Assembly: GCA_964498585.1 (NCBI GenBank)
Contig: CAZCHH010000008.1
Span: 5,527 to 69,526 of the forward strand
DNA from: JAAYJM01 sp964498585
Lineage (GTDB): Bacteria; Bacteroidota; Ignavibacteria; Kapaibacteriales; UBA2268
DNA length: 64,000 nucleotides
Direction: 5' to 3'
Below, in pieces: positions 16,771-26,855 of the stretch (position 1 is the stretch's first letter; each line of letters begins with the position of its first letter). Under the pieces are notes generated by a model that did no database searches, had not been told where the DNA came from, and worked only from the letters and a program-made list of their open reading frames with translations. The translations under genes and the position numbers were made by a program.

Positions 16771-19700
16771 ATGCATCGATTGTTTCGTTTAAGCTTCTTA
16801 GTGATGCTTTTCGGCATTTTCCTAATATGGGAAGCAGATGCCCAAAGGCCACAAGCTTACATTTCGGGCAAGATAGAGCCCAATGATGTAAGAATCTTAC
16901 TTAAAGATACTACCTACATAATTAATAGAGATTATGTGGTAGCAGGAACATTAATTATCGAACCCGGAACAACAGTGTTGTTCTATCCGAATGGTCGTTT
17001 AATTGACTCTGTTGGCGGCAGAATCATTGCAGACGGCTTTTCAAAATCAGTTTACAACCGTCATCCAGATGGTATAATTCCGCTTCCCGGACATTCTACC
17101 AATCTAATTCAACAATTTACAGGGTATTATGACCTTAGGTATTTTGCATATCGCTCTGCTACGGACCAGACAATAAGATGGACTACAGAGAGAGAAAAAA
17201 CAATTCATAGTAACAAATACAATTTAGTGTACAATCTTCTTCTTGATACAGTTCAAAGAAAAATAACTTCTCCAATACCAGGCACTATACCAACAGTAAA
17301 CCAAGTATGGATTAGCTATGAAGAAGCTATTATGTTCACTGCATCGAAATTACACTCTTTTGACCCAGTTAAAAACTTATATCCTTTAGACTCAGCCAGA
17401 TTAAATGTAAAAGAAAATAGAATTAATTTTATTGGTCAACCGGTTGATAATTTCTCTAGAGAATGGGGACATATAGTTATTCTTCCCGGTTCTGGAATTG
17501 CATTCTTCAGAAACTGTACTTTCGACGGTTTCCGCAAAGATACTACAGTTGACAGAACAAAATATTATGGTTATGAAACATTCGCAACAAATCCACTTCC
17601 CTGGATGAATTTGACAGTTGCACAAGTAGATAATTTAAATAACCAGATGAGAGTTATTACTAATGGTAGTGGTGGTGCAATTACTACATTCTCATCACGT
17701 ACCTGGCTTATTGACTGCGAATTTAAAAATAATATGGCACGTCATCGTGGCGGTGCTATTCAGTTTTTACAATCGCCTAACGGTTTCCCAAAAGATGGTG
17801 CCTTCGCTTTTACTACTTATTATCCAGCAATAAAAAATCCAAATATTACTGAAAGAGATGGCGCTCCTTCAACCATAAATGCACTTGTCCCGGTAATTGA
17901 TTATATTGATGAGCAATTTGCTGAGCCAAATTTAGCTTCAGTTCCACTTGCTCCATTCCAATATGATTTTGCCAGACAAGCTTATGATGATGGACGTATG
18001 TCAATTTTCCTTGGCAGATTTAGAAACGTATCTTTTACAAATAATAAAGTATTACTTTCAAATATCGGACAAAAAGCTGTTGGAACTCCTCCAGTTCTTA
18101 TCATAACCGATTTAGAAAATGAAGCAGAACCGCAAAAAGACGGACGTAATACCGCAGCTGGTGGTGCTATGTATATTTACGGTCAAAATCCACTTGAAGT
18201 TGGTCTTGGTGTAAATAACAGTTTATTCATCAAAGCAGCAGATGGTGTTACTGATGAACTTCTTACTTTCAAAGATGATACTTTTGAAGCATTAAACAAT
18301 AATGCAACATCATATCAACCAATTTTAGAAGATGTATTCACCCAGCAAGGTGCTAATGGTGGTGCTATTTATGTTGGTAATATAAATTTAGATAATCCAT
18401 ATTTAAGTAATGATGCTACTTCTTTGATTGTTAGTGGTGCATTTAAAAATAATTTAACAGCTACTCCTTATATTAATGAAGATTTAGAAGAACTTGATGA
18501 TGCTGCTAATTTTTCAAAAGGTGGAGCAATTTATACTTATTCTAATAACTGGAATGCCCGCTTACAAGTACGTGGCGGTCCGGCAAGAGTTAATACTGGA
18601 AATGAAACAGAATTTATAAATAACATTTCTGGAGTTGGTGGAGCTATCTTCGTTCAAGCAGTTTGGGGAAATCAACAATCTCCAATTCTCGGCGGACACG
18701 ATGTAAAAAGTTTAGCCGCACAACTTAATGACTATCCAAGAGACTATGGTTTCTATGTATTATTTGAAAACAATTCAGCACAATACTTTGGCGGAGCTAT
18801 TTATACCGAAAGAACACCAGTAATTACCGGTGCCGGTGGTATTGATGGTCTTTCTTCAATGGGTTATGGTGGTGTTCGTTCAATAAGATTCTTAGAAAAC
18901 TCAGCAAGATATTCCGGCGGTGCTTTAAATGTCGATTTATCTCGTAGAGCTTTATTACCTGAAGAAAAAGCAATCCAAATAATCAGAGCTGAATTTGTTG
19001 AAAATACAGTTGGTTTAAATACAGAAATTTCTGCAGATAATAAAAAACTTATCAGAGGTGGTGGTGCTATTTATTCAGTTGATGCAGACATTAACTTAGT
19101 TAAAGGTACTGAATTCAGAGCAAATAAAGTTATGAATGGTAATGGTGCTGCTATTGCACTAATCCGTCCAATCAGAGAAATCAAGAGATTCTTCTTAACA
19201 GACTTGGATAATGTTGTTTTTGACCCACTTAAAAATAATATTGCCACAAACTTTATTTCGAATGATGATGTATTTACATTCAATCCAAGCACATATCCTC
19301 CGCAAACAGGTATGTTAACCCGTTTCCTTGATAACGAAATTATGGTTGAAGATGATGTTCTTAATGCCCAAAGTGGAACTGGAACTACTCAAGTTGAAAT
19401 TCCCGGAACAATTGTAAGAAATGATAACTTTTATGGAATTCATTTCTTAAATCAGGAAACAGGTTTCGCAGCTGGTGAAAACGGAACAATTATGAAAATA
19501 ACTGAAGATGGAACAAAATGGGAATATGTTGAAGCACAACCATTTAATTATTCAGATATAACTTTTGTTACAAATAGTATTGGTTTTGCAACAACTTTCG
19601 ATGGTTATCTTGTTAAAACCAATGATGGAGGTTTAACCTGGTTTGTCAGTAATATATATTTTAGCCCACTTAATGCTATTGCTTTTAATGGCTCAAAAGG

Positions 19701-22700
19701 CGCTATGATTGGTGATGATGGTTTTATTAGATTAACTGACGATGGTGGAAATACCTGGGGAGCTACTATTCCTGGTTTTCCTGCACAACCAACTAATTTT
19801 ACTGAAAAAGATTTATTCGGTTTATTCTGGGCTGATGCTGATAATCTATGGATTGTCGGCTCTGAAGGCACTATTATAAAAGTAAGCACATTAAACGGTT
19901 GGGAATTTGTTACCTCCAATACATTTAACAATTTAAATTCACTTTATTTTGTTAATGCAAATGTTGGTTACATTGTCGGAGATGGTGCTATTGTTCTTAA
20001 AACAACAAATGGTGGACTTTCCTGGGAAGGCGATTACAGACCAGAAAATGTTGACTTTACTAAGATATCCTTTAAATTAAATATAGGATTTATCCTCGGT
20101 GAAAACGGCATTGTTTTACAAACAACAGATGCCGGAGAAACTTGGGCACAACAAGTATCAAATACGGAAGGTGATTTATTTGACTTATTCTTTATAACAC
20201 CTCAAATCGGTTATATGGTCGGTGAAAATCAGCCAGTTGAAGGTACTACATATACCTCCAGTTTATTGAAGACTGAAGATGGCGGTGCTACTTGGAATAA
20301 AGTTATGATTAGCGATACAGCAAGATTAGATGTAAGAAGATACCACCCACATCCAAATGTTAATTTACCAGAAAATGGCATTGGTCTTGGAGGTGCTATT
20401 TATGTCCTTGATATTATAAATTCAAACAGAGCATTAAGAGAAGATAGTGTAAGATTAAACAGAGTTAGATTCCAAAGCAATAAAGCTTATAGCGGAGCTG
20501 CTGTTTATTCTGATAATTATAACTTAAACTTTATTTTAACCCGTTGCTTGGTTACAGGTAATGAAGCAATAGACAATAATCAAATTGGTATTTTACAAAA
20601 TGCTATAACTGGTCCTTATATTAAAGAACCATTACCCGGAATAACAGAAAAGAATGAAGCATCAAGCGATTTAGCTGGCGCAATTTTCTATGCAAACGTA
20701 ATGGGACCATTACCGGCAAATACTTCATCAATTACTGCTAACTCAATTTATGACAACAAAGCAAGATTCCTCTTCCGTCTTCCCGATGCTCCAAATACAA
20801 AAGGAGTATTAGTCGGAACAAGCGGTATCGGCTATGGTGGTATTGATACTTTACGGAGTAATTACTGGGGACACACCGAAGCAAATGTTAATATGGTTGT
20901 TAGCAATGTTCACGGTGGCTGGGCAAATGCAGTTAAAGAAACATTCTTTATTGCTACTGACAATCAAAATCATTTAGGTTATATTTGGTGGAATAATGCT
21001 AATCCAAGAATGAATCCTTTAGAACAAGGACCATTTGAAAGTATTAACAGATTTAATTATCAGCCAATTCCACTTTTAAATATACAGGGTGATGAAAACA
21101 CTGCTGCACCAAACAGTATTCCAGAAAAACTTTTGATGTCCGGCTTTGTATATGATATTTATGATAAAGGTACAGACATTAAAACGGCAGATTATTCAAA
21201 TCGTAGAATGAGTCCAATTGAAGATTTTGCAGTTGGTATTCCACCAAAATTTGAATTATATTCTGATGATACTAAACCATCAAATGGAAAATATATAAAG
21301 AGATATACAAGAGACCCATTTGTTGCTGAAATGAGAGACGAAAACTCAGAATTAAAATATCCTTTAATTACACAATTACAAGACGAATTTTATGCAGATG
21401 CAGATGGCATATTCTATCATCCGGTAGGTTATCCATTGTTTATCGAAACAAAAATAGATTATGAAGGTTTCATTGAAATATCAAATCACGACCCAAGAGC
21501 ATTGAATGAGACAGTATTCTTTGTAATTAATGAAACTACTGGTGATTACATTCGTGTAAATATGAAGCAATTCTCCGAAGACGCTATTCAAGGTGTTGAC
21601 GAAGCTAGAAGTTTATTTAGAGCAAGAGTCGAATTAGTACCAGACTCAACAAACCGCTCTTCTTCTGCTATTAAACCGGGTATTGCCAGAAGAATTTCTG
21701 AGGGCTTGCCTACTTATGGTAGCTTGTTCCAACTTCTTGATAGTTTGAACAGAAATCCATATAATGAAGATGCTGCTACCTTACCTGGTAGAAAATACTA
21801 TGAAAGCACAAACTCTTTTGCAAATAAAACTAATTTATTTAGCAACAGACCTTCAATGCCAGCATCAGACCAAGGCAAACAAACATACTTTGCCGGTGAA
21901 AGATATGCTGCATTACCAGTTAACGTTGGTGATTCTGTATTTATCGTTTCAAGGTCATATTTATGGCAATATGGTCCTACTGAAGCATTGAAAAAAGGTT
22001 TACAGTTTGTAGTAACCGGCTCAGTTAATCCACCAGAATACACAGGTGATATACCTGCTCTTGGCGAAAGAAAAATTATTGATATAGTTCCTTCTGAATA
22101 TCCATGGAAGAGAGACTTAGGAATTCCAGATACTATTTGGAACGATGACTTTATGAACAAAATATTCTTAACTGAAAACAGAACATATCCAGTAAGAAGA
22201 GGTGCTTACAGCGACCATCAAAGTATATATTATTTATTATCAGAGGAAGAACTGGAAAAGAACTTAGAACCCGGCTCAATGGAAGGCCGTGATTCTATCT
22301 TAGCAGTAACTGCTATTGATAATAATGGCTTTATTGACCCAATGTCCTTAATTGACCCAGATAATTATACTAATTTATCATATAAATATAAATTCAATCC
22401 AAATGATGCTTTAATGTATTGGTTCTGGGCAAAGATGATTCCAAGCTCTGGTCCTGAAAAGAATGAAGCATCTGGCTGGATGCAGTTTAATGGTAAACCA
22501 ATAAATCCATTCGTAGTTCCTGAAGGTGAATTTGTTACCGTAAGAGTCGATAACTATCCACCACACTGGAGAACAATTGATAAACTTAAAGAATTATCCG
22601 GCTTAGATGAAGATTATATAAGTAAATTCATTAATTTGTTCAAACCATATTTGAACGCACCTTTATATACAGATTATCTAGCTCGTTTCTTACAGGCGGA

Positions 22701-24945
22701 TACTATCGATGTCGGTTCAAACTTCTACTCAAATGAATTTAAGTTCAATATTAACGTTGTTAATATTCCACCTAAATTCTTACCTTATAACTCACCAAGG
22801 AATATGAATCCAACTCCTGTAACTATTCCAGACCCGAATGTTACAAGACAGCAATTAGCAAATAATAACTATGTTATTGACCAAACAACAACAATTGTTG
22901 ATACAATTAATTATCAGGATTCATGGTACACTTGCGGAGTTACTTCTGAAGGTAAATTAATTGCTAACGTTACTGATAAATTAAGATTCCAGGCAGATTT
23001 CAATACTGATGACGAAATGGAAGATTTCTTTGCAGAAGAATTAGGTTGGCAATTCCCGTATGGAAGAACAAATTATTCATTAATTGATAAACCTAATTGG
23101 CTTTCAAATCAATATTTAAACAAATATGATTCTGATACAGAAGCAGATTTATTTGCTGTCGATTTAACTACTTATGGAAAATTGAACGTTAGAATTCCTG
23201 CTTCAGAAGCATTACAATTATTAAAACCAATTAATCAATATAATGGCTATTTAGTTAACGATACTGTTTTCACAATTTTAGCTGAAGATGGACATGCCGG
23301 ATTAACAAGTTTAGATGTTAAATTATTCATTAACTATGCACCTGATATTATTACTCAATCACTTCCAGATGCAAAAGAAGATTTAGATTATAATCCCGGC
23401 TTACTTGATTCAACTAAGATGATTGTAGTTTTTGATGCAAACTTTGGTCAGGAACATAAATTTGAATTAGTTTATGATGATTATCCTTATGACCAGATAG
23501 ATAAAGACCCATGCTATCCAGAAGCAGGTGTTTGGGATTTATCCGGACTGAAAACTACTCCAAAATGGCTAAAAATAAATGAAACAAGTGGTTTACTTTA
23601 TGGTACTCCAAGTATTACAGATGCTCCAAAAGATGAACAAGTTACTGTAGTTGTTTGGGATATCATTGATGGTGAAACAAGAATACCTGTTGTAAAAACA
23701 TTTAACTTGCTTGTTGATTCAACAAACCATCCACCGATGTTTATTTCATCTCCTTCAGTACAATGTATTGATTATGGTAAACTTTACGAAGATTTTATCG
23801 TTGTAAGTGATAGAGATTTATTAAGAGCAGATATTGAAGGTAGAACAGCAGAAGAATTAACTGTTACTGTCCTTCAACCAACCAGTGGCTTGAATGCACA
23901 ATTTATTGATGGTGGCGGAACAAGCCAACAGGATGAAGAATATGATACTATCAGAGTATGGACAGATAATTTCGACATACCACGCGATTCTGATGGAAAA
24001 ATAACTATTAAAATCGAAGTTAAAGATAAAGCAAACAATAAAGTAACTTTAATTTATCGTCTCAAGATGTCTGATGTTACTAATTTTGTTGCTACTTTAA
24101 AAGTTGAAAATACACGTCCAGATGGAACTTTAGGAGCATTCCAATTATTAGAATTTGGTACTGCAAATCCGCAAACTGGCGCTACAACCGGCGATGGTTC
24201 CGACAATAATGAAGTAGGTACTCTTGATTATAACTTCTGCGAATTTGAATTACCACCAATTCCAAACCAGGATATATTTGATGCAAGATGGCAAATACCA
24301 CAAACAAATGGTACCTTAAGAAATATCTATCCTAAGGGTGGTGCTACTGAAGGTTCTTATGTTTACAGAGGAATATTCCAAGCTGGTGGCGAAAAAGGTA
24401 ATACTGGTATTTATTATCCAGTTAAAATTAGCTGGAACAGAACTGAAATTCCACAAAGAGCACAAACAGACGACCCAACCTGGTGGATTAGCGATGCTAT
24501 TTCATCTCAAGGTAATTACTTTAGCTATAATATGAGTACTGGTGAAGGCAAAAAAGCAACTGACCTTCAATACACTATTGACGGTGATATTTGTACTATT
24601 ATAATCCCAACTGATGTTGTCAATGCATTCCGTATTCATTACGATTGGATAAGCGGTGTAGATGAACAACCTATAGCTGGATTTGAAACCGGTATAAAAT
24701 CAATTTCACCAAATCCATTTGATGATAATACCAACATTAACTTTGAAATTGCAGTTTCAAGTAAAGTAAAAATTGAAGTTATTGACCAACTTGGTAACAT
24801 AGTGTCATTAGTTGCTGATAAAGATTATGCACCTGGACAATATACTATTAATTGGAATGCAAATAATTTATCAAGTGGAACTTATACTTGTAGAATGATT
24901 GCTGGCTCAGTTACATCTGCTTATAAAATGGTTATTGTAAAATAA
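16771..24945 (+). CDS. Giant T9SS-secreted protein: Pmp-like beta-helix with nested Ycf48-like propeller
   Basis: Protein of 2724 residues with CGGAGG before the ATG and a signal peptide ending DAQ (about 24). Residues about 200-860 carry at least nine GGAI/GGAM/GGAL motifs, several preceded by FxxN (FENNSAQYFGGAIY, FLENSARYSGGALN). This is the repeat signature of chlamydial polymorphic outer-membrane proteins and parallel beta-helices. Residues about 886-1183 switch to Ycf48/BNR-like propeller blades (GFAAGENGTIMKITEDG, GYIVGDGAIVLKTTNGGLSW). The GGAIY repeats then resume (about 1200-1330). About 2186-2320 holds an Ig/cadherin-like fold with PKWLKINETSGLLYGTP. A domain shared with the protein at 28067 follows, then a T9SS sorting domain (about 2642-2724, starting SPNPFDD, ending MVIVK). 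Probably a surface adhesin or structural protein; no catalytic site seen. Confidence 0.85.
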   Translation: MHRLFRLSFLVMLFGIFLIWEADAQRPQAYISGKIEPNDVRILLKDTTYIINRDYVVAGTLIIEPGTTVLFYPNGRLIDSVGGRIIADGFSKSVYNRHPDGIIPLPGHSTNLIQQFTGYYDLRYFAYRSATDQTIRWTTEREKTIHSNKYNLVYNLLLDTVQRKITSPIPGTIPTVNQVWISYEEAIMFTASKLHSFDPVKNLYPLDSARLNVKENRINFIGQPVDNFSREWGHIVILPGSGIAFFRNCTFDGFRKDTTVDRTKYYGYETFATNPLPWMNLTVAQVDNLNNQMRVITNGSGGAITTFSSRTWLIDCEFKNNMARHRGGAIQFLQSPNGFPKDGAFAFTTYYPAIKNPNITERDGAPSTINALVPVIDYIDEQFAEPNLASVPLAPFQYDFARQAYDDGRMSIFLGRFRNVSFTNNKVLLSNIGQKAVGTPPVLIITDLENEAEPQKDGRNTAAGGAMYIYGQNPLEVGLGVNNSLFIKAADGVTDELLTFKDDTFEALNNNATSYQPILEDVFTQQGANGGAIYVGNINLDNPYLSNDATSLIVSGAFKNNLTATPYINEDLEELDDAANFSKGGAIYTYSNNWNARLQVRGGPARVNTGNETEFINNISGVGGAIFVQAVWGNQQSPILGGHDVKSLAAQLNDYPRDYGFYVLFENNSAQYFGGAIYTERTPVITGAGGIDGLSSMGYGGVRSIRFLENSARYSGGALNVDLSRRALLPEEKAIQIIRAEFVENTVGLNTEISADNKKLIRGGGAIYSVDADINLVKGTEFRANKVMNGNGAAIALIRPIREIKRFFLTDLDNVVFDPLKNNIATNFISNDDVFTFNPSTYPPQTGMLTRFLDNEIMVEDDVLNAQSGTGTTQVEIPGTIVRNDNFYGIHFLNQETGFAAGENGTIMKITEDGTKWEYVEAQPFNYSDITFVTNSIGFATTFDGYLVKTNDGGLTWFVSNIYFSPLNAIAFNGSKGAMIGDDGFIRLTDDGGNTWGATIPGFPAQPTNFTEKDLFGLFWADADNLWIVGSEGTIIKVSTLNGWEFVTSNTFNNLNSLYFVNANVGYIVGDGAIVLKTTNGGLSWEGDYRPENVDFTKISFKLNIGFILGENGIVLQTTDAGETWAQQVSNTEGDLFDLFFITPQIGYMVGENQPVEGTTYTSSLLKTEDGGATWNKVMISDTARLDVRRYHPHPNVNLPENGIGLGGAIYVLDIINSNRALREDSVRLNRVRFQSNKAYSGAAVYSDNYNLNFILTRCLVTGNEAIDNNQIGILQNAITGPYIKEPLPGITEKNEASSDLAGAIFYANVMGPLPANTSSITANSIYDNKARFLFRLPDAPNTKGVLVGTSGIGYGGIDTLRSNYWGHTEANVNMVVSNVHGGWANAVKETFFIATDNQNHLGYIWWNNANPRMNPLEQGPFESINRFNYQPIPLLNIQGDENTAAPNSIPEKLLMSGFVYDIYDKGTDIKTADYSNRRMSPIEDFAVGIPPKFELYSDDTKPSNGKYIKRYTRDPFVAEMRDENSELKYPLITQLQDEFYADADGIFYHPVGYPLFIETKIDYEGFIEISNHDPRALNETVFFVINETTGDYIRVNMKQFSEDAIQGVDEARSLFRARVELVPDSTNRSSSAIKPGIARRISEGLPTYGSLFQLLDSLNRNPYNEDAATLPGRKYYESTNSFANKTNLFSNRPSMPASDQGKQTYFAGERYAALPVNVGDSVFIVSRSYLWQYGPTEALKKGLQFVVTGSVNPPEYTGDIPALGERKIIDIVPSEYPWKRDLGIPDTIWNDDFMNKIFLTENRTYPVRRGAYSDHQSIYYLLSEEELEKNLEPGSMEGRDSILAVTAIDNNGFIDPMSLIDPDNYTNLSYKYKFNPNDALMYWFWAKMIPSSGPEKNEASGWMQFNGKPINPFVVPEGEFVTVRVDNYPPHWRTIDKLKELSGLDEDYISKFINLFKPYLNAPLYTDYLARFLQADTIDVGSNFYSNEFKFNINVVNIPPKFLPYNSPRNMNPTPVTIPDPNVTRQQLANNNYVIDQTTTIVDTINYQDSWYTCGVTSEGKLIANVTDKLRFQADFNTDDEMEDFFAEELGWQFPYGRTNYSLIDKPNWLSNQYLNKYDSDTEADLFAVDLTTYGKLNVRIPASEALQLLKPINQYNGYLVNDTVFTILAEDGHAGLTSLDVKLFINYAPDIITQSLPDAKEDLDYNPGLLDSTKMIVVFDANFGQEHKFELVYDDYPYDQIDKDPCYPEAGVWDLSGLKTTPKWLKINETSGLLYGTPSITDAPKDEQVTVVVWDIIDGETRIPVVKTFNLLVDSTNHPPMFISSPSVQCIDYGKLYEDFIVVSDRDLLRADIEGRTAEELTVTVLQPTSGLNAQFIDGGGTSQQDEEYDTIRVWTDNFDIPRDSDGKITIKIEVKDKANNKVTLIYRLKMSDVTNFVATLKVENTRPDGTLGAFQLLEFGTANPQTGATTGDGSDNNEVGTLDYNFCEFELPPIPNQDIFDARWQIPQTNGTLRNIYPKGGATEGSYVYRGIFQAGGEKGNTGIYYPVKISWNRTEIPQRAQTDDPTWWISDAISSQGNYFSYNMSTGEGKKATDLQYTIDGDICTIIIPTDVVNAFRIHYDWISGVDEQPIAGFETGIKSISPNPFDDNTNINFEIAVSSKVKIEVIDQLGNIVSLVADKDYAPGQYTINWNANNLSSGTYTCRMIAGSVTSAYKMVIVK

Positions 24946-24957
24946 TATTAATATAAA

Positions 24958-24986
24958 TGCAGGCATCTTTTTTTTAGATGCCTGCA
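24958..24986. terminator. Hairpin after the giant secreted-protein gene
   Basis: Eleven-base arms TGCAGGCATCT (24958-24968) and AGATGCCTGCA (24976-24986) enclose a loop made only of T. No T-run follows on the plus strand, so it may attenuate transcription or protect a 3' end rather than stop transcription fully. It lies 12 bases after the stop and before the next T9SS gene. Confidence 0.5.
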
Positions 24987-25028
24987 ATTAAATTATGAAA
25001 AATAATTTATAAATATATGGAGAAAAAT

Positions 25029-26849
25029 ATGAAGAAATACCTATCATTTATGCTCGGGGTTGCTTTTGTACTTGGAATTATAATTTCAATACCAGCAGCT
25101 GCCCAAGTTTATAGTGAATTTGAGCCACCAGTTAATATCAAAAAAGGTAGTTATACTGATTTGGTAGGAGATAATTATCTCTCACCAACATCATTTACAA
25201 GAGTATCATCTGCTATTATTGATACAATTAATGGTTATTCTCAAATTCCTATTGGTTTCGAATTCGAATTTAATGGCAATACTTTTACTCATCTTTGGGT
25301 TTGTGTCAATGGATTCGTTACTTTCAACAACCCACTTTCACTTTCTCAGGAATTGCCAGAGGGCCTTTTCACTTTTGATGAAGCTCGCTATCAAAACAAT
25401 GTTATTGCACCTTATTGGGGCAATCACTGCTATAGAGCTACTTCAAGAATTTCCTATAAAACTGAAAACAATGTTCTTACTGTGCAATGGCAAAATTTGA
25501 ACGTCAATGACCCAACTAATCCAACAAGAGTTGCTTCATTTCAGGTAAAATTGTATAAATCAACTGATACTACATCAAAACAGGGTAATATTGAATTTAG
25601 CTATAGCTCTGTTGGTATGAATGTCGGAGTTGGTGCTGCAGTTGGTATTAAAGGTGGGAGCTTTAATGATTTCTTGAATGCTTTAGTTTACTACAATCCA
25701 AGCTTAGCTCCAATTTCACAAATAAAGACAATGAACTATCCACCAACTGGTGCTACAGATAGCGTCTTCTTGTTCAAACCGGTTCTCAGATATAGAGATA
25801 CATCAAACTGGGGCGATGGCGATGTTGATATGTCAAAAAACTTTAGACATATTGGTATGCCTCAAAACAGATATGTAACAATTAATGATGCTTATCTAAT
25901 TTTAAATTCTGTTGCTACAAGAATTCCTTTAGACAGTGTACTTGGACGTCAGGGATATCATGGTGATGTTAATCATAACGGTAGATATTATTATGACCTT
26001 ACTATGGGTGGTATTAAAGTAAATATACCATGGAGAGATGAATATTATGACCAAAATATCAACGTTCCACCTTATGTTAACGTTCCTTCAAAGAATAATA
26101 TATTCTTCCAGGTTACCGAATTTGATGCTGCTATGATACTTCATTATCTTAGTGCAAGACTACCAAAATTGCCTTGGCTAATTGATACTATTGTTCAATA
26201 TGGTAAAGTAATTCCACAGGAATTAATTGCAAGTAATGTCAATATTGGTGAAATTACTAAAATTAATGAAAATACATACCAATTCCCAGTATTTTTAAAT
26301 GGATATTTAAATGGTAATGTTGCTTCAAAATTTGAAATAAATGGAAAGATTTTAAATGTTGAATCAAATATTTTTGATGACAAATTTTTACTTGATTTTT
26401 CAAATGATATTTTAGTATTTGCTGGTTCAGGTGAATTCGAGAAGTCGATTCCTCTTGCTTATGTAACCTTTACTACTTCAGATGAAGAACTTAATTTAAG
26501 TAATGTTACTTTCAATGATAATTCTCTTTCAAATCAAAATTATAAATTGCCTGTTGACAATAATGTTTTAGGAAATGAGTTATTATTGCAAAATTCACCA
26601 AATCCGTTTACATCAAACACCAATATTATTGTAAACGTTGTTGAAGATGGAAATTACACTTTGACAGTCTATGATATTTCCGGAAATAGAATTAAAGTAT
26701 TGGCAAACCAATATTTATCAGCAGGACAATATTTATACCAGTTTGACGGAATTGATTCCAATGGAATTCAATTAAGCAATGGTATGTATATCTATAAACT
26801 TACTGGAGAAAATACTTCTGTTTCTAGGAAAATGATGTTAAACAGATAA
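25029..26849 (+). CDS. T9SS-secreted protein with dockerin-like and cohesin-like segments
   Basis: Protein of 606 residues. An ATG at 25017 is in frame but holds the GGAG that serves the ATG at 25029, so I take the latter; it opens a signal peptide (MKKYLSFMLGVAFVLG...AAAQ). Residues about 30-230 form a nidogen-like beta region around IPIGFEFEFNGNTFTHLW. About 255-370 contains two EF-hand-like, dockerin-type half-motifs: VTINDAYLILNS after GDGDVDM, and GDVNHNGR with a later VTEFDAAMILHYLSARLPKLPW. A cohesin-like beta region follows (about 400-510), then a T9SS sorting domain (LLLQNSPNPFTSNTNI to the end). It may take part in calcium-dependent assembly at the cell surface; this is inferred from motifs only. 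Confidence 0.7.
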   Translation: MKKYLSFMLGVAFVLGIIISIPAAAQVYSEFEPPVNIKKGSYTDLVGDNYLSPTSFTRVSSAIIDTINGYSQIPIGFEFEFNGNTFTHLWVCVNGFVTFNNPLSLSQELPEGLFTFDEARYQNNVIAPYWGNHCYRATSRISYKTENNVLTVQWQNLNVNDPTNPTRVASFQVKLYKSTDTTSKQGNIEFSYSSVGMNVGVGAAVGIKGGSFNDFLNALVYYNPSLAPISQIKTMNYPPTGATDSVFLFKPVLRYRDTSNWGDGDVDMSKNFRHIGMPQNRYVTINDAYLILNSVATRIPLDSVLGRQGYHGDVNHNGRYYYDLTMGGIKVNIPWRDEYYDQNINVPPYVNVPSKNNIFFQVTEFDAAMILHYLSARLPKLPWLIDTIVQYGKVIPQELIASNVNIGEITKINENTYQFPVFLNGYLNGNVASKFEINGKILNVESNIFDDKFLLDFSNDILVFAGSGEFEKSIPLAYVTFTTSDEELNLSNVTFNDNSLSNQNYKLPVDNNVLGNELLLQNSPNPFTSNTNIIVNVVEDGNYTLTVYDISGNRIKVLANQYLSAGQYLYQFDGIDSNGIQLSNGMYIYKLTGENTSVSRKMMLNR

Positions 26850-26855
26850 TCAGAA

